The position numbers and the translations under genes were made by a program. From assembly GCF_029222965.1 (NCBI RefSeq), contig NZ_JARHUD010000001.1, forward strand, positions 496,001 through 560,000: DNA of 64,000 nucleotides, given 5' to 3'. The notes under the pieces were generated by a model, which ran no database searches, had not been told where the DNA came from, and was given only the letters and a program-made list of their open reading frames with translations. Of this stretch, positions 56,113-64,000 are shown piece by piece. The number at the start of each line of letters is the position of its first letter. Position 1 is the first letter of the stretch. Source of the stretch: Aquibaculum arenosum (GTDB taxonomy: Bacteria; Pseudomonadota; Alphaproteobacteria; Kiloniellales; DSM-21159).

Positions 56113-57318
56113 GTGGCCGACTTCCCCGCAATTGCCTTCGACAAGGTCGACATCGTTTTCGGTGAACAACCGCAGACCGCGCTGCCGCTGCTCGACGCCG
56201 GCCGAAGCCGGGGCGAGATTCTGGCAGAAACGGAGACTGTGGTCGGGGTGGCAGGCGCCAGCCTTGAGGTGCCGAAAGGCGAGATCTGCGTGCTGATGGG
56301 CCTGTCCGGCTCGGGCAAATCCAGCCTGTTGCGCGCGGTCAATCGCCTCAATCCCGTCACCCGCGGCCGGGTGCTGGTCGCACATCAGGGGCGGCAGGTA
56401 GACGTCGCCACCTGCGATCGCCGGACCCTGCGCGAGTTGCGCACGCGCAGGATGGGCATGGTCTTTCAGCAGTTCGCATTGCTGCCCTGGCGTACCGTGC
56501 GCGAGAATGTGGGCTTCGGCCTCGAACTGCGCGGTATGGACAAGGCCCGGCGCGACGTCGTCGTCGAGGAGAAGCTCCAGCTGGTCGGTCTGCAGGACTG
56601 GGGCGACAAGCACGCGCACGAGCTTTCGGGCGGGATGCAGCAGCGCGTGGGCCTGGCCCGCGCCTTTGCCACCGATGCCGACATTCTGTTGATGGACGAG
56701 CCCTTTTCGGCGCTCGATCCCCTGATCCGCACCCGATTGCAGGACGAACTGCTCGACCTGCAGCAGAAGCTCCACAAGACCATCGTTTTCGTCAGCCACG
56801 ATCTCGACGAAGCCATGAAGTTGGGCAATCGCATCGCCATCATGGAAGATGGTCGCATCGTTCAGGCGGGGGCCGCCGAGGAAATCGTGCTCAATCCCGC
56901 CAGCGAATACGTGGCGGAGTTCGTGGCGCACATGAACCCGCTCAACGTGCTCCGTGGCGCATCGCTTATGACTCCGGCGCGTGAGCTGCGCCGGGAGGAT
57001 GAGGCGGTGCTGCTCGACCGGGAGGGGCGCTTGCGCCTGCATCTCGACCATCGCGGCCGGCCTGCATGGCTTTCCCTGGATGGCGCCGAAGGCAAGTTGC
57101 TGACATGGGAACCGGGCCGCGGTCCGGGTTTCCTTGCCGATGCGACCGTCATTCTGGCGCCGCTGGATTTGACCCTGCGCGATGCGCTGGTGCTGCGCCA
57201 GGCCAGCGGTCATCCTGTGGTTCTCGTCGACGGTGAGGGCCGCCTGGCCGGTATCTGCGGTGACGAGGAGATCTATCGCGGGCTGCTGGGCCGGGCGGAA
57301 ACCCGGCTCGCCGGCTGA
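56113..57318 (+). CDS. choV: choline ABC transporter ATPase
   Basis: 401 residues from a GTG start. Walker A is GLSGSGKSS, the signature is LSGGMQQRVGLARAFA, Walker B is ILLMDEPFSALDP and the switch His lies in VSHDLDEAMK. A C-terminal extension (about 280-400) resembles the CBS-like regulatory tail of ProV/OpuA ATPases but is degenerate. It energises ChoXW. Confidence 0.93.
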   Translation: MADFPAIAFDKVDIVFGEQPQTALPLLDAGRSRGEILAETETVVGVAGASLEVPKGEICVLMGLSGSGKSSLLRAVNRLNPVTRGRVLVAHQGRQVDVATCDRRTLRELRTRRMGMVFQQFALLPWRTVRENVGFGLELRGMDKARRDVVVEEKLQLVGLQDWGDKHAHELSGGMQQRVGLARAFATDADILLMDEPFSALDPLIRTRLQDELLDLQQKLHKTIVFVSHDLDEAMKLGNRIAIMEDGRIVQAGAAEEIVLNPASEYVAEFVAHMNPLNVLRGASLMTPARELRREDEAVLLDREGRLRLHLDHRGRPAWLSLDGAEGKLLTWEPGRGPGFLADATVILAPLDLTLRDALVLRQASGHPVVLVDGEGRLAGICGDEEIYRGLLGRAETRLAG

Positions 57319-57444
57319 TTCCGACTGTGGCATCGCAGACGTCAATGTGCGGTGGCCGCGCGCGCCACGCGCCAACTTTCGGTTCGGTTGGAACACGATC
57401 TGGTTTAGCCTGCTGCTAGCGTTTGCCCGTTTTGAGGAGTCGTC

Positions 57445-58788
57445 ATGCCGGCGCCGTTGTCCGATTCCGCCCGCCTTCAGGCGGCAAGGCGGTTGCTTGC
57501 CTTTGTCGCTGCGAAAGTGGAGTTGCCGCTAAGCGTACGCCTTTGGGATGGCAGCACGGTGGCTCTGGGGGCGGAGGCGGCGGGACAGGGGCACATTCTT
57601 GTGACGGGTCCCGAGGTGCTTGGTGCGCTGCTGCGCCGGCCCTCGTTGGACACACTCTTCCGAGTCTATGCCAAGGGCGGCCTGGAAGCGGAAGGCCTCA
57701 ACCTGATCCAGCTCTTCACCCTGCTCCGGCAGGGGCGCAAGCGCGCGCGGCCCAGCCTGGGTGCACTGCTGCGGGGGCTGCCCTGGTCGGCCATGCTGCC
57801 GCTGCTGACGGCGCGCGGGCCCGTTGGGCAGATGCAGCACGCCTATGGCGGCGACGAGGAGGCGAAGGATCGGGCGCGTCGCGACGACAAGCGGCTGGTG
57901 CAGTTCCACTACGATGTCAGCAATGACTTCTATGCGCTCTTTCTCGATCCCGAGATGGTCTACTCCTGTGCCTACTTTCAGAGCTGGGAGACACCGCTCG
58001 AGCAGGCCCAGCGCGACAAACTTGACCTCATCTGCCGCAAGCTGCGCCTGCAGCCCGGCGATCGCTTCCTCGACATCGGTTGCGGCTGGGGCGCGCTGTT
58101 GTGCCACGCGGCGCAGCACTACGGCGTGGAAGCCCACGGTGTGACCCTGTCCCAGGAGCAGTTCGAGTTTGCAGAGCACAAGGTTGCAGCGCTCGGACTG
58201 CAGGACCGTGTGACCATCCAACTGGAGGACTACCGTAATCTGGAGGGCCGCTGGGACAAGATCGCCAGCATCGGCATGTACGAGCATGTCGGCATCCCCG
58301 GTTATCCCGCCTATTTCCGCAAGATCCGCGATCTGCTGGCGGATGGCGGCGTTTTTCTCAATCACGGCATCACCCGCCGTGCCAAGGGCAAGCAGCGCAA
58401 GTTCGGCCGTATCAGCGGCGGCAAGCGCGTGATTCTGAAGTACATCTTTCCCGGCTCCGAGCTCGATCACATCGGGCATACGGCCCAGCAGATGGAGGCG
58501 GCCGGCTTCGAGGTGCATGACGTGGAGGGACTGCGCCGGCATTACGCGCGCACTTGCGCTCTTTGGTATGAGCGGCTGGCGGCGCAGCGGGCAGAGGCGG
58601 TCGCACTGGTGGGGGAGGAGCGCTATCGCATGTGGCTGGCCTATCTGGCCGGCGTTGCGCTCGGCTTCGACCAGGGCCCCTTGCGCCTTTTTCAGATCGT
58701 GGCGACGCGCCTTGCCGCCGATGGTACCGCGCCACTCCCGCCCACGCGGGCCGATCTTTACGAGGAGCGCGGGCTGCACGCTCCCTGA
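57445..58788 (+). CDS. cyclopropane-fatty-acyl-phospholipid synthase family
   Basis: 447 residues with the family's N-terminal domain (about 1-130) and a SAM-dependent methyltransferase domain. HYDVSNDFYALFLDPEMVYS leads into FLDIGCGWGALLCHAA, the SAM site; MYEHVG and the C-terminal ALWYERL region are also typical. It methylenates unsaturated acyl chains in membrane phospholipids, a response to osmotic or acid stress. Its position after choXWV is consistent with an osmotic-stress role. No strong promoter or terminator is visible in the 126-bp gap before it. Confidence 0.92.
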   Translation: MPAPLSDSARLQAARRLLAFVAAKVELPLSVRLWDGSTVALGAEAAGQGHILVTGPEVLGALLRRPSLDTLFRVYAKGGLEAEGLNLIQLFTLLRQGRKRARPSLGALLRGLPWSAMLPLLTARGPVGQMQHAYGGDEEAKDRARRDDKRLVQFHYDVSNDFYALFLDPEMVYSCAYFQSWETPLEQAQRDKLDLICRKLRLQPGDRFLDIGCGWGALLCHAAQHYGVEAHGVTLSQEQFEFAEHKVAALGLQDRVTIQLEDYRNLEGRWDKIASIGMYEHVGIPGYPAYFRKIRDLLADGGVFLNHGITRRAKGKQRKFGRISGGKRVILKYIFPGSELDHIGHTAQQMEAAGFEVHDVEGLRRHYARTCALWYERLAAQRAEAVALVGEERYRMWLAYLAGVALGFDQGPLRLFQIVATRLAADGTAPLPPTRADLYEERGLHAP

Positions 58789-58925
58789 TGCACCCTTGCA
58801 GGGGATCGGCAGCCGTCGTACCGCTAGGGCCTGCCGCGATTGGAAATGAACCAGACCGGTTCCCACTTGATCGCGCCCAACTCCAGTGCTCGTTTGGAGA
58901 ATGGGCCGCTGTTACCGGAGAGACT

Positions 58926-59942
58926 ATGTCTAACCTGCTGCAACGCCTGCTCGCCGAGCGCTCCTGGCTGCTGGCCGATGGGGCCACCGGCACCAATCTC
59001 TTCGCCATGGGCCTCCAGCACGGCGACGCGCCGGAGCTGTGGAACCTGCAGGAGCCCGAGAAGGTCCGCGCACACTATCGCGGCTTCATCGAGGCCGGCT
59101 CGGACATTGTGCTGACCAACAGCTTCGGCGGGACCGCCAACCGCCTGAAGCTGCACGGCGCCGAAGGACAGGTGCGCGAGATCAATGCGGCGGCCGCGCG
59201 GTTGCTGAAGCAGGAGATCGAGGCCAGCGGGCGCGAAGTGGTTTGCGCCGGCTCGGTGGGACCGACGGGCGACCTCTTCGTGCCGCTGGGGCCACTGACT
59301 CATGAGGAGGGCGTGGCGGCCTTTCAGGCGCAGTGCGAGGGTCTGGCCGAGGGTGGAGCTGACGTGGCCTGGATCGAGACCATGAGCGCGCCGGAAGAAA
59401 TGGCCGCGGCCCTGGAAGGAGCGGCGGCTGCGGGACTGCCGGCCGTCTGCACCGTCTCCTTCGACACCAATGGCCGGACCATGATGGGGGTCGCGCCGGC
59501 GCAGTTGCCGGACCTGCTGCGCGCGAATGCCTATCCGCCACTGGCCCTTGGCGGCAACTGCGGCACGGGCGCAGCCGAGTTGGTGGCGGCACTCTTGGCC
59601 ATGGCCGAGGCGGCAAAGCCGGAGGATGTGCTGGTTGCCAAGGCAAACTGCGGCATTCCTGAGTTCGTCGACGGGGAGGTGCGCTACAACGGCACACCGG
59701 AGCTCATGGCACGCTACGCCGTGCTGGCCCGCGACGCCGGCGCGCGCATCATCGGGGGCTGCTGCGGCACCACGCCGTTGCATGTGATGGCGATGCGGCG
59801 GGCCCTTGAGGAAGCGCCGCGCGGAGACCGTCCCGAACTGGCGGAGATCGAGTCCAGCCTGGGAACAATCAGCGCCGGCGGGCGCGGCGAGGGCCCGGAC
59901 CCGGACAGCCGGCGTCGCGAAGGCCGTCGCCGGCGAGGATAG
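58926..59942 (+). CDS. betaine-homocysteine S-methyltransferase
   Basis: A 338-residue homocysteine-binding barrel. The start LLADGATGTNLFAMGL is the substrate loop, and the zinc cysteines lie in LGGNCGTG and IIGGCCGTTP. Close resemblance to bacterial betaine-dependent enzymes and the bet/cho context favour betaine over S-methylmethionine as donor. It makes methionine and dimethylglycine. A basic tail ends the chain. The ATG at 58926 follows a GGAGAG-type site. Confidence 0.88.
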   Translation: MSNLLQRLLAERSWLLADGATGTNLFAMGLQHGDAPELWNLQEPEKVRAHYRGFIEAGSDIVLTNSFGGTANRLKLHGAEGQVREINAAAARLLKQEIEASGREVVCAGSVGPTGDLFVPLGPLTHEEGVAAFQAQCEGLAEGGADVAWIETMSAPEEMAAALEGAAAAGLPAVCTVSFDTNGRTMMGVAPAQLPDLLRANAYPPLALGGNCGTGAAELVAALLAMAEAAKPEDVLVAKANCGIPEFVDGEVRYNGTPELMARYAVLARDAGARIIGGCCGTTPLHVMAMRRALEEAPRGDRPELAEIESSLGTISAGGRGEGPDPDSRRREGRRRRG

Positions 59943-59955
59943 CCAGGCCGCGCCC

Positions 59956-60375
59956 GTGATCAGGATCACAGACAGCCTGTCCATCGACGAGGCGGAGATC
60001 GAAGAGAGCTTTGTGCGCTCCTCGGGCCCCGGCGGGCAGAACGTCAACAAGGTGGCCACTGCGGTGCAACTGCGCTTCGATGCTGGCGGCTCCCCGAGCC
60101 TGCCTGAGGCGGTGCGTGCACGCCTACGGCGCCTGGCCGGGCAACGCATGACCAAGGATGGCGTCCTGGTGATCACCGCGCAGCGCTTTCGCAGTCAGGA
60201 GCGCAATCGCGAAGACGCGCTGGAGCGGCTGGTTGCGCTCTTGCGCCGGGCGGCTGTGACGCCACGGACGCGCCGGCCGACGCGCCCGACGCTGGCATCA
60301 AAACGGCGGCGCCTTGAGAGCAAGCGCAAGCGCTCGACGGTCAAGCGCCTGCGTCAGCGCTCCGGGGACGAGTAG
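59956..60375 (+). CDS. arfB: alternative ribosome-rescue factor / peptidyl-tRNA hydrolase ArfB
   Basis: 139 residues from a GTG, the usual ArfB size. The catalytic GPGGQNVNK (about 26-34) is the release-factor GGQ loop, and the C-terminal tail is rich in Arg and Lys (RRLESKRKRS), as needed to sit in the empty mRNA channel. It frees peptides from stalled ribosomes. It lies 13 bp after the methyltransferase. Confidence 0.92.
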   Translation: MIRITDSLSIDEAEIEESFVRSSGPGGQNVNKVATAVQLRFDAGGSPSLPEAVRARLRRLAGQRMTKDGVLVITAQRFRSQERNREDALERLVALLRRAAVTPRTRRPTRPTLASKRRRLESKRKRSTVKRLRQRSGDE

Positions 60376-60390
60376 CGAAGGTCGCTCGCG

Positions 60391-60744
60391 TCAGCCCAGG
60401 TTCTTTTCCGACGTTAGCACCGTCTCCACGCCATAGATCTGGCGCAGGCAGCGGGCCATGTAGTCGCAGGTGTGCGCGTCCAGGCCGGACACCTGCATGT
60501 CGATGGCAAGTTCGCTGCCCTGGGCGTCGATCCGGTCGGCGTGCCAGCGCAGAGGCACGAGTCCGCGCTTGGCCAGCAGTTCCAGCACGCGGGACATCAC
60601 GCCCGGCTCGGCTGCGGCCTGAATGGCAAAACAGAAGACCTGCTCCTGCGACGCAGGCGCGCGTCGGGCGCCAGTGTGCTGGGCTGAGAGGGAATGCGCG
60701 GGGAAGGGGAGGGGGGAGGTGGTAAGGCCGCTAGTGGCGGACAT
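60391..60744 (-). CDS. ACT-domain-like small protein
   Basis: A 117-residue protein with a polar N-terminus (about 1-35) and a single ACT-like domain (FCFAIQAAAEPGVMSRVLELLAKRGLVP). ACT domains bind amino acids and regulate metabolic enzymes. No partner enzyme is adjacent. The ATG at 60744 is chosen; a hairpin lies 45-68 bp upstream. Confidence 0.75.
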   Translation of the reverse strand: MSATSGLTTSPLPFPAHSLSAQHTGARRAPASQEQVFCFAIQAAAEPGVMSRVLELLAKRGLVPLRWHADRIDAQGSELAIDMQVSGLDAHTCDYMARCLRQIYGVETVLTSEKNLG

Positions 60745-61177
60745 GATGCGTCGTCTCCATACACAACGAAAAACTGGAATCGGCAGAGCCCGGTCGCCCA
60801 AAGGGCGCCGGGTCGCTAATTCGCAGAATCGCTGAGTAGGCGACGTTTCGCATGTCCATGAGGCTAGGCCGGCTTCTGCCGCCCGTCAATGCCTGCTCCG
60901 ATCGTTCCGGTTCTCGCCTGGGAGTACGCTCCAGGAAAAGTGAGGCTAGGGTTGCCATAGCGACCCTCTCGCTTCCAAGGAAAGCTAAACTGCGTCCAGG
61001 CGCAACTCAAGGCTTTACGCGCAGGATAGGGGCCGCTTATGCGCAACGATAGTTGCGCGTAGACTTGAAAGCTGCGCATAGATGTCGGATTTTCTTTAGA
61101 ATATTGGGCCGATCGTCGCGCTCCTTGGAGCGGTTCTCAATCTGAACTGGCCGGCGCATGCGTTTGCCGGACCAACA
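60745..61177. other. 433-bp non-coding stretch with inverted repeats
   Basis: No gene is supported here. It holds a nested hairpin at 60789-60812 (CCCGG with CCGGG, GCCC with GGGC) in the leader of the ACT-protein gene. It also holds a palindromic cluster at 61000-61077: a 24-bp imperfect inverted repeat with well-matched ends around a perfect GCGCAAC-GATA-GTTGCGC (61041-61058). Confidence 0.6.
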
Positions 61178-62035
61178 TCATGTAAGAGATGCGCCTGCTC
61201 CTATTCCTGCGCCGGGCTTCTCCAGCACCTTGCAGAGGTAGCAGACCTTCCCGGCCTTGAGCGAGGCATAGAGGGCGGAGTCCTTGGTGGCGGAGAATTG
61301 CCGCGCCACGGCACGCCCCAGGCGCAGGGAATCGATGAGCTTGCTCTTGCGCTCGTGCATCGCGTCCAAGGCGCGCAGCACGTCTGGCGTGATGTCTTTC
61401 TCCACCAGGGGGTCCAAGCGGCTGTTGGCAAAGGCTTCACGGGTCGCCGGCATCATGCCCTTGCCCCGGATGTCGACCCAGCCGAAGCGCCCTCCCGGCC
61501 GCAGCACACGTTCCACCTCGCGGAGAAAGGCCGGCACGTCGCCATAGCAGTGCGATGATTCCACATTGACCACCGCGTCGAAACTACCGTCGGCAAAAGG
61601 GAGCTTTTCCGCATCGCCTTGCTGGAAGTTCAGTCCTGGAACCTCCCTGTTCAAGCGACGAGCCAGGCGCACTGTTGCGGCGGAGAAATCGATGCCAATG
61701 ACCTCATCCGGCCGGTGGTAGCGGGCGAGATAGGAACTGCCACCTCCGCGCCCTGAGCCCACCTCCAGCACCCGCTTGCCCTCCAGGTCGAGGGAACTTG
61801 CTAACAGGTGATAGAGCCCGATGAAGCAGCGATCGGGCTCATCTGCGGGCTCGAGGGGAAAGGGCGGGACGTCTTCGGGCGGCAGCCAGCCGTAGTTCAT
61901 GAAAGTCCATTGCCGGTCGCGCCAGCCAACGGCGAGGCCCTGGTACCACCAGCGCCACACGCGCTTCTGCAGTCCCGACGGTAGGTTGCCGCGGTTGATG
62001 GCACCGAGGAACGACTTGTAGGCGCGCGAGAGCAT
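61178..62035 (-). CDS. SAM-dependent methyltransferase
   Basis: A 285-residue class I methyltransferase. The SAM site is VLEVGSGRGGGSSYLAR (about 89-105), with later GDAEKLPFADGSFDAV and VLRPGGRFGWVD motifs. It resembles small-molecule and lipid methyltransferases, such as phthiotriol-type; the substrate is unknown. The ATG overlaps the stop of the preceding ferritin-like hydrolase (TGATG), so they are a coupled pair. Confidence 0.88.
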   Translation of the reverse strand: MLSRAYKSFLGAINRGNLPSGLQKRVWRWWYQGLAVGWRDRQWTFMNYGWLPPEDVPPFPLEPADEPDRCFIGLYHLLASSLDLEGKRVLEVGSGRGGGSSYLARYHRPDEVIGIDFSAATVRLARRLNREVPGLNFQQGDAEKLPFADGSFDAVVNVESSHCYGDVPAFLREVERVLRPGGRFGWVDIRGKGMMPATREAFANSRLDPLVEKDITPDVLRALDAMHERKSKLIDSLRLGRAVARQFSATKDSALYASLKAGKVCYLCKVLEKPGAGIGAGASLT

Positions 62036-62877
62036 CAGGCTGAGTTTTCGCTGTAGCCGCTGAAATAGGCCCGCCAGGGCTCCGCTGCACTGCCGTCATC
62101 GCCCTTCCAGGGATGGAAGCCAGGGCGGTAGTAGCGAAGATAGTAGCCCAGGGCGCGACGATAATAGCCGGGGAAGCAGAAGAGGACCCAGAAGGCGTGC
62201 GCGCTGTGCTTCCAGCCGGTGGCAATGCCGCGACTGCGCAGTATGTCCTTGAGGTTGGTCAGGAGAATACGGTGCAGGTTCTTGGTGACGATGGCCAGGG
62301 GAATGCAGCGCAGAAGGTAGCGCTTGTAGGCTGGCATGTCCTTGGTGACCTGCATCAGCACGTCATAGGCCACTGCCTTGTGTTCCATCTCCTCGAGGCA
62401 ATGCCATGTCCAAAGATCGTGGTAGGCCTTTGGGGTGTTCGCGAGGATTCGGGGGTCGTTCAGCACGAGGTGGGCGAGGGTAGCGGTCAGGTGCTCGATG
62501 GCGGCGGTTAGCGCCAGACGCTTAAGCGGATTGGTGACCTTGGCGAGGGCGACTTTGACGCGCTCCTCCATCAGGTCCACGGGATAGCCCAGCTTACGCA
62601 GTCCCTCATTGTAAGCCCGGTGCTCGCGTGTGTGCATCGCTTCCTGGATGCAGAACTGCTTGGCCTGCGCCTGCAGTGTCGGATCTTTGATCTTGGGCAG
62701 GTAATGCTGCACCGACGTGATGAAGAAGCGCTCACCTTCCGGGAAAAAGATCGACAGCGCATCGCAATAGGCGGAGCGCTTCGGATCCTTCTCGAACCAG
62801 TCCGGATCAGGCGCCGCCTCGATACCGAATCTGAGATTGCGCGCCTCGATCGTCAAAACCTCGGCCTCGTCGGCCAT
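62035..62877 (-). CDS. ferritin-like predicted metal-dependent hydrolase (PF10118 type)
   Basis: 280 residues, helical. Histidine/glutamate pairs in EAMHTREHRAYN, AAIEHLTATLAH and CLEEMEHKAVAYD would bind two metals, as in diiron ferritin-like enzymes. Family members are annotated as metal-dependent hydrolases without a firm reaction. A hydrophobic segment lies near 230-245. It is co-translated with the methyltransferase. Confidence 0.85.
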   Translation of the reverse strand: MADEAEVLTIEARNLRFGIEAAPDPDWFEKDPKRSAYCDALSIFFPEGERFFITSVQHYLPKIKDPTLQAQAKQFCIQEAMHTREHRAYNEGLRKLGYPVDLMEERVKVALAKVTNPLKRLALTAAIEHLTATLAHLVLNDPRILANTPKAYHDLWTWHCLEEMEHKAVAYDVLMQVTKDMPAYKRYLLRCIPLAIVTKNLHRILLTNLKDILRSRGIATGWKHSAHAFWVLFCFPGYYRRALGYYLRYYRPGFHPWKGDDGSAAEPWRAYFSGYSENSA

Positions 62878-62965
62878 TGTCCCATCCCCTCAGGTAACTG
62901 AGGAACGAGACTAGCGTTGTGATGGGCAATGGAAAAGGTCGCGATAAGTCCCGCGACACGATAAC

Positions 62966-63562
62966 TCACCCTCTGAGCCGCTTTTCCACGAAATCGAGAC
63001 GATCCTGTCCCCAGAAGAGTTCGCCGTCGATCAGGTAGCTGGGCACGCCGAACACGCCGTCCTCCAACGCCTGCGCGGTGTAGGCGCTGCGCCGCTCGGC
63101 GATCTCGGGCTCCTTCGCCTGGGCCAGAAGGTTGGTGCCGTCCAGGCCCTGCTCATCGGCAATGGCCCGAAGGGTGTCCTCATCGTCGATGTTGCGCTCC
63201 TCGGCCCAGACGGCGCGCAGCATGGCATGAGCCAGACCCAGGGCGTTGGCACCGGCCATGTCGGCGGCGATGACCATGTGTGCCGCGGTCTGCTCCGGTG
63301 AGGGGAAGTGGCGCGGATGCAGGGTGAGCGGCAGGCCGCATTCTTCCCGCCAGCGCTCAAGTTCCTGCAGCCGATAGGCCTGGCGCGCCGGGGCACGCTT
63401 CGCCAGGGGCAGGCCGCCGGACTTCGGGAAGACCTCACTCAGGTCGATGGGGCGGAGTTGCACCTGGGCGTCGTAGCGTGTCACCAGATCGGTGAAACGC
63501 TGCGAACCGAGATAGGCCCAGGGCGAGACCAGGGCGAGATAGTAGGTAACCGTTTTGCGCAT
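62966..63562 (-). CDS. 2-hydroxychromene-2-carboxylate isomerase family (DsbA-like)
   Basis: A 198-residue kappa-class GST/DsbA-like fold. The active-site SPWAYLGSQR replaces the CxxC of true DsbA, and the cis-Pro loop is GVFGVPSYL. HCCA isomerases act in naphthalene-type pathways, but many members have other, unknown substrates. The ATG at 63562 gives the natural start MRKTVTYYLALVSP. Confidence 0.9.
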   Translation of the reverse strand: MRKTVTYYLALVSPWAYLGSQRFTDLVTRYDAQVQLRPIDLSEVFPKSGGLPLAKRAPARQAYRLQELERWREECGLPLTLHPRHFPSPEQTAAHMVIAADMAGANALGLAHAMLRAVWAEERNIDDEDTLRAIADEQGLDGTNLLAQAKEPEIAERRSAYTAQALEDGVFGVPSYLIDGELFWGQDRLDFVEKRLRG

Positions 63563-63585
63563 CGCGCTGTACTTTCTGCTGTTGG

Positions 63586-64000
63586 CTAGCTGTCGGCGCT
63601 GTCGTAGTCCACGGGCGTTGTCCAGGCCGGGTCCTCGTGCTTGCTCCAATAGAGCTGGCTCAGCGCGCTGGTGATGGGACCGGGGCAGGGCTGCGTGTAG
63701 GCTTTGCCGTCCAGCTGGCCCACCGGCATGATCCCGCCGGCGGTGGAGGTGATGAAGGCCTCATCGGCGCTGCGCAGCGTCTCCAGCGGCAGCGGTGCCA
63801 CCTGCGTCTCCAGGCCCAGTTCCGCACAGAGTTCCAGGGCCGTGCGGCGGGTGATGCCTTCCAGCACGCCCCGGTCAGTGGTGTAGACCCGACCGTCTTT
63901 TACCGCGAAGAGATTGAATCCCGGCCCTTCCGTGATGTGCCCCGCGCCATCGCTGAGAACGACGCTTTCCGCGTTGTTGTCGTAGGCCTCGAACATGCCC
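63586..64000 (-). CDS. class-IV aminotransferase, C-terminal part
   Basis: The frame is open to the right edge, so the N-terminal portion with the PLP lysine lies outside. About 138 residues remain, including ESVVLSDGAGHITEGPGFNL, GVLEGITRRTALEL and FITSTAGGIMPV. These are landmarks of branched-chain or D-amino-acid aminotransferases and aminodeoxychorismate lyases. The exact member cannot be assigned. Confidence 0.88.
   Translation of the reverse strand, partial: GMFEAYDNNAESVVLSDGAGHITEGPGFNLFAVKDGRVYTTDRGVLEGITRRTALELCAELGLETQVAPLPLETLRSADEAFITSTAGGIMPVGQLDGKAYTQPCPGPITSALSQLYWSKHEDPAWTTPVDYDSADS

Noticed and set aside
60745-61177. Riboswitch in the leader of the ACT-protein gene
   Set aside because: Hairpins are present, but I could not match any known aptamer core (SAM, SAH, cobalamin, glycine) by eye.

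Overview
The window is about 64 kb of GC-rich chromosome, almost entirely coding. It reads as an alphaproteobacterium, probably a marine or halotolerant member of the Rhodospirillales; that rank is inferred. The basis is the base composition and gene content: choline/betaine uptake and oxidation genes, two TRAP transporters, a Liv-type and a BMP-type ABC transporter, a malonyl-CoA synthetase/decarboxylase pair and a three-component molybdenum hydroxylase. I saw no tRNA, rRNA, CRISPR array, integrase or insertion sequence.

Layout. (1) 1-3.5 kb: end of a TRAP large permease facing an iron alcohol dehydrogenase and a glutamine-synthetase-like ligase, with a dense set of palindromes between. (2) 3.6-15.8 kb: a LysE exporter, then a long minus-strand array (cystathionine lyase, cystathionine beta-synthase, threonine ammonia-lyase, penicillin-acylase-family hydrolase, thioesterase, aldehyde dehydrogenase, malonyl-CoA synthetase) divergent from malonyl-CoA decarboxylase. 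(3) 15.8-17.9 kb: small hydrolase and unknown-function genes. (4) 17.9-41.2 kb: the most unusual region. A LysR gene is divergent from a Liv-type binding protein. Then come an atypical iron alcohol dehydrogenase, an AraC regulator, LivH/LivM/LivG and a LivF fused to a Tm-1-like (UPF0261) domain, followed by a separate PEP-hydrolase-like barrel. Next are a 956-residue flotillin-like protein with seven 44-residue repeats, two CoxG-like SRPBCC proteins, a molybdenum hydroxylase with a split large subunit, MoxR and VWA maturation proteins, an amidohydrolase, and a lactonase-isochorismatase fusion. (5) 41.2-45.9 kb: a convergent BMP-type ABC operon with a heptanucleotide repeat upstream. (6) 46.3-49.3 kb: a complete TRAP operon. 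(7) 49.3-60.4 kb: betA-betB-betI divergent from choXWV across a BetI-like operator, then a cyclopropane-fatty-acid synthase, a betaine-homocysteine methyltransferase and ArfB. (8) 60.4-64 kb: an ACT protein, a methyltransferase, a ferritin-like hydrolase, an HCCA isomerase and the end of a class-IV aminotransferase.

How the genes fit together. Region 7 is a coherent osmolyte module: choline import, oxidation to betaine, and use of betaine to remethylate homocysteine. The transsulfuration pair in region 2 can drain the same homocysteine pool to cysteine. Malonyl-CoA synthetase and decarboxylase turn malonate into acetyl-CoA. Region 4 looks like an uncharacterised uptake-and-oxidation pathway for an organic compound, perhaps an N-heterocycle or aldehyde, with the oxidase possibly held at the membrane by the flotillin and CoxG-like proteins. 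Its substrate cannot be read from sequence.
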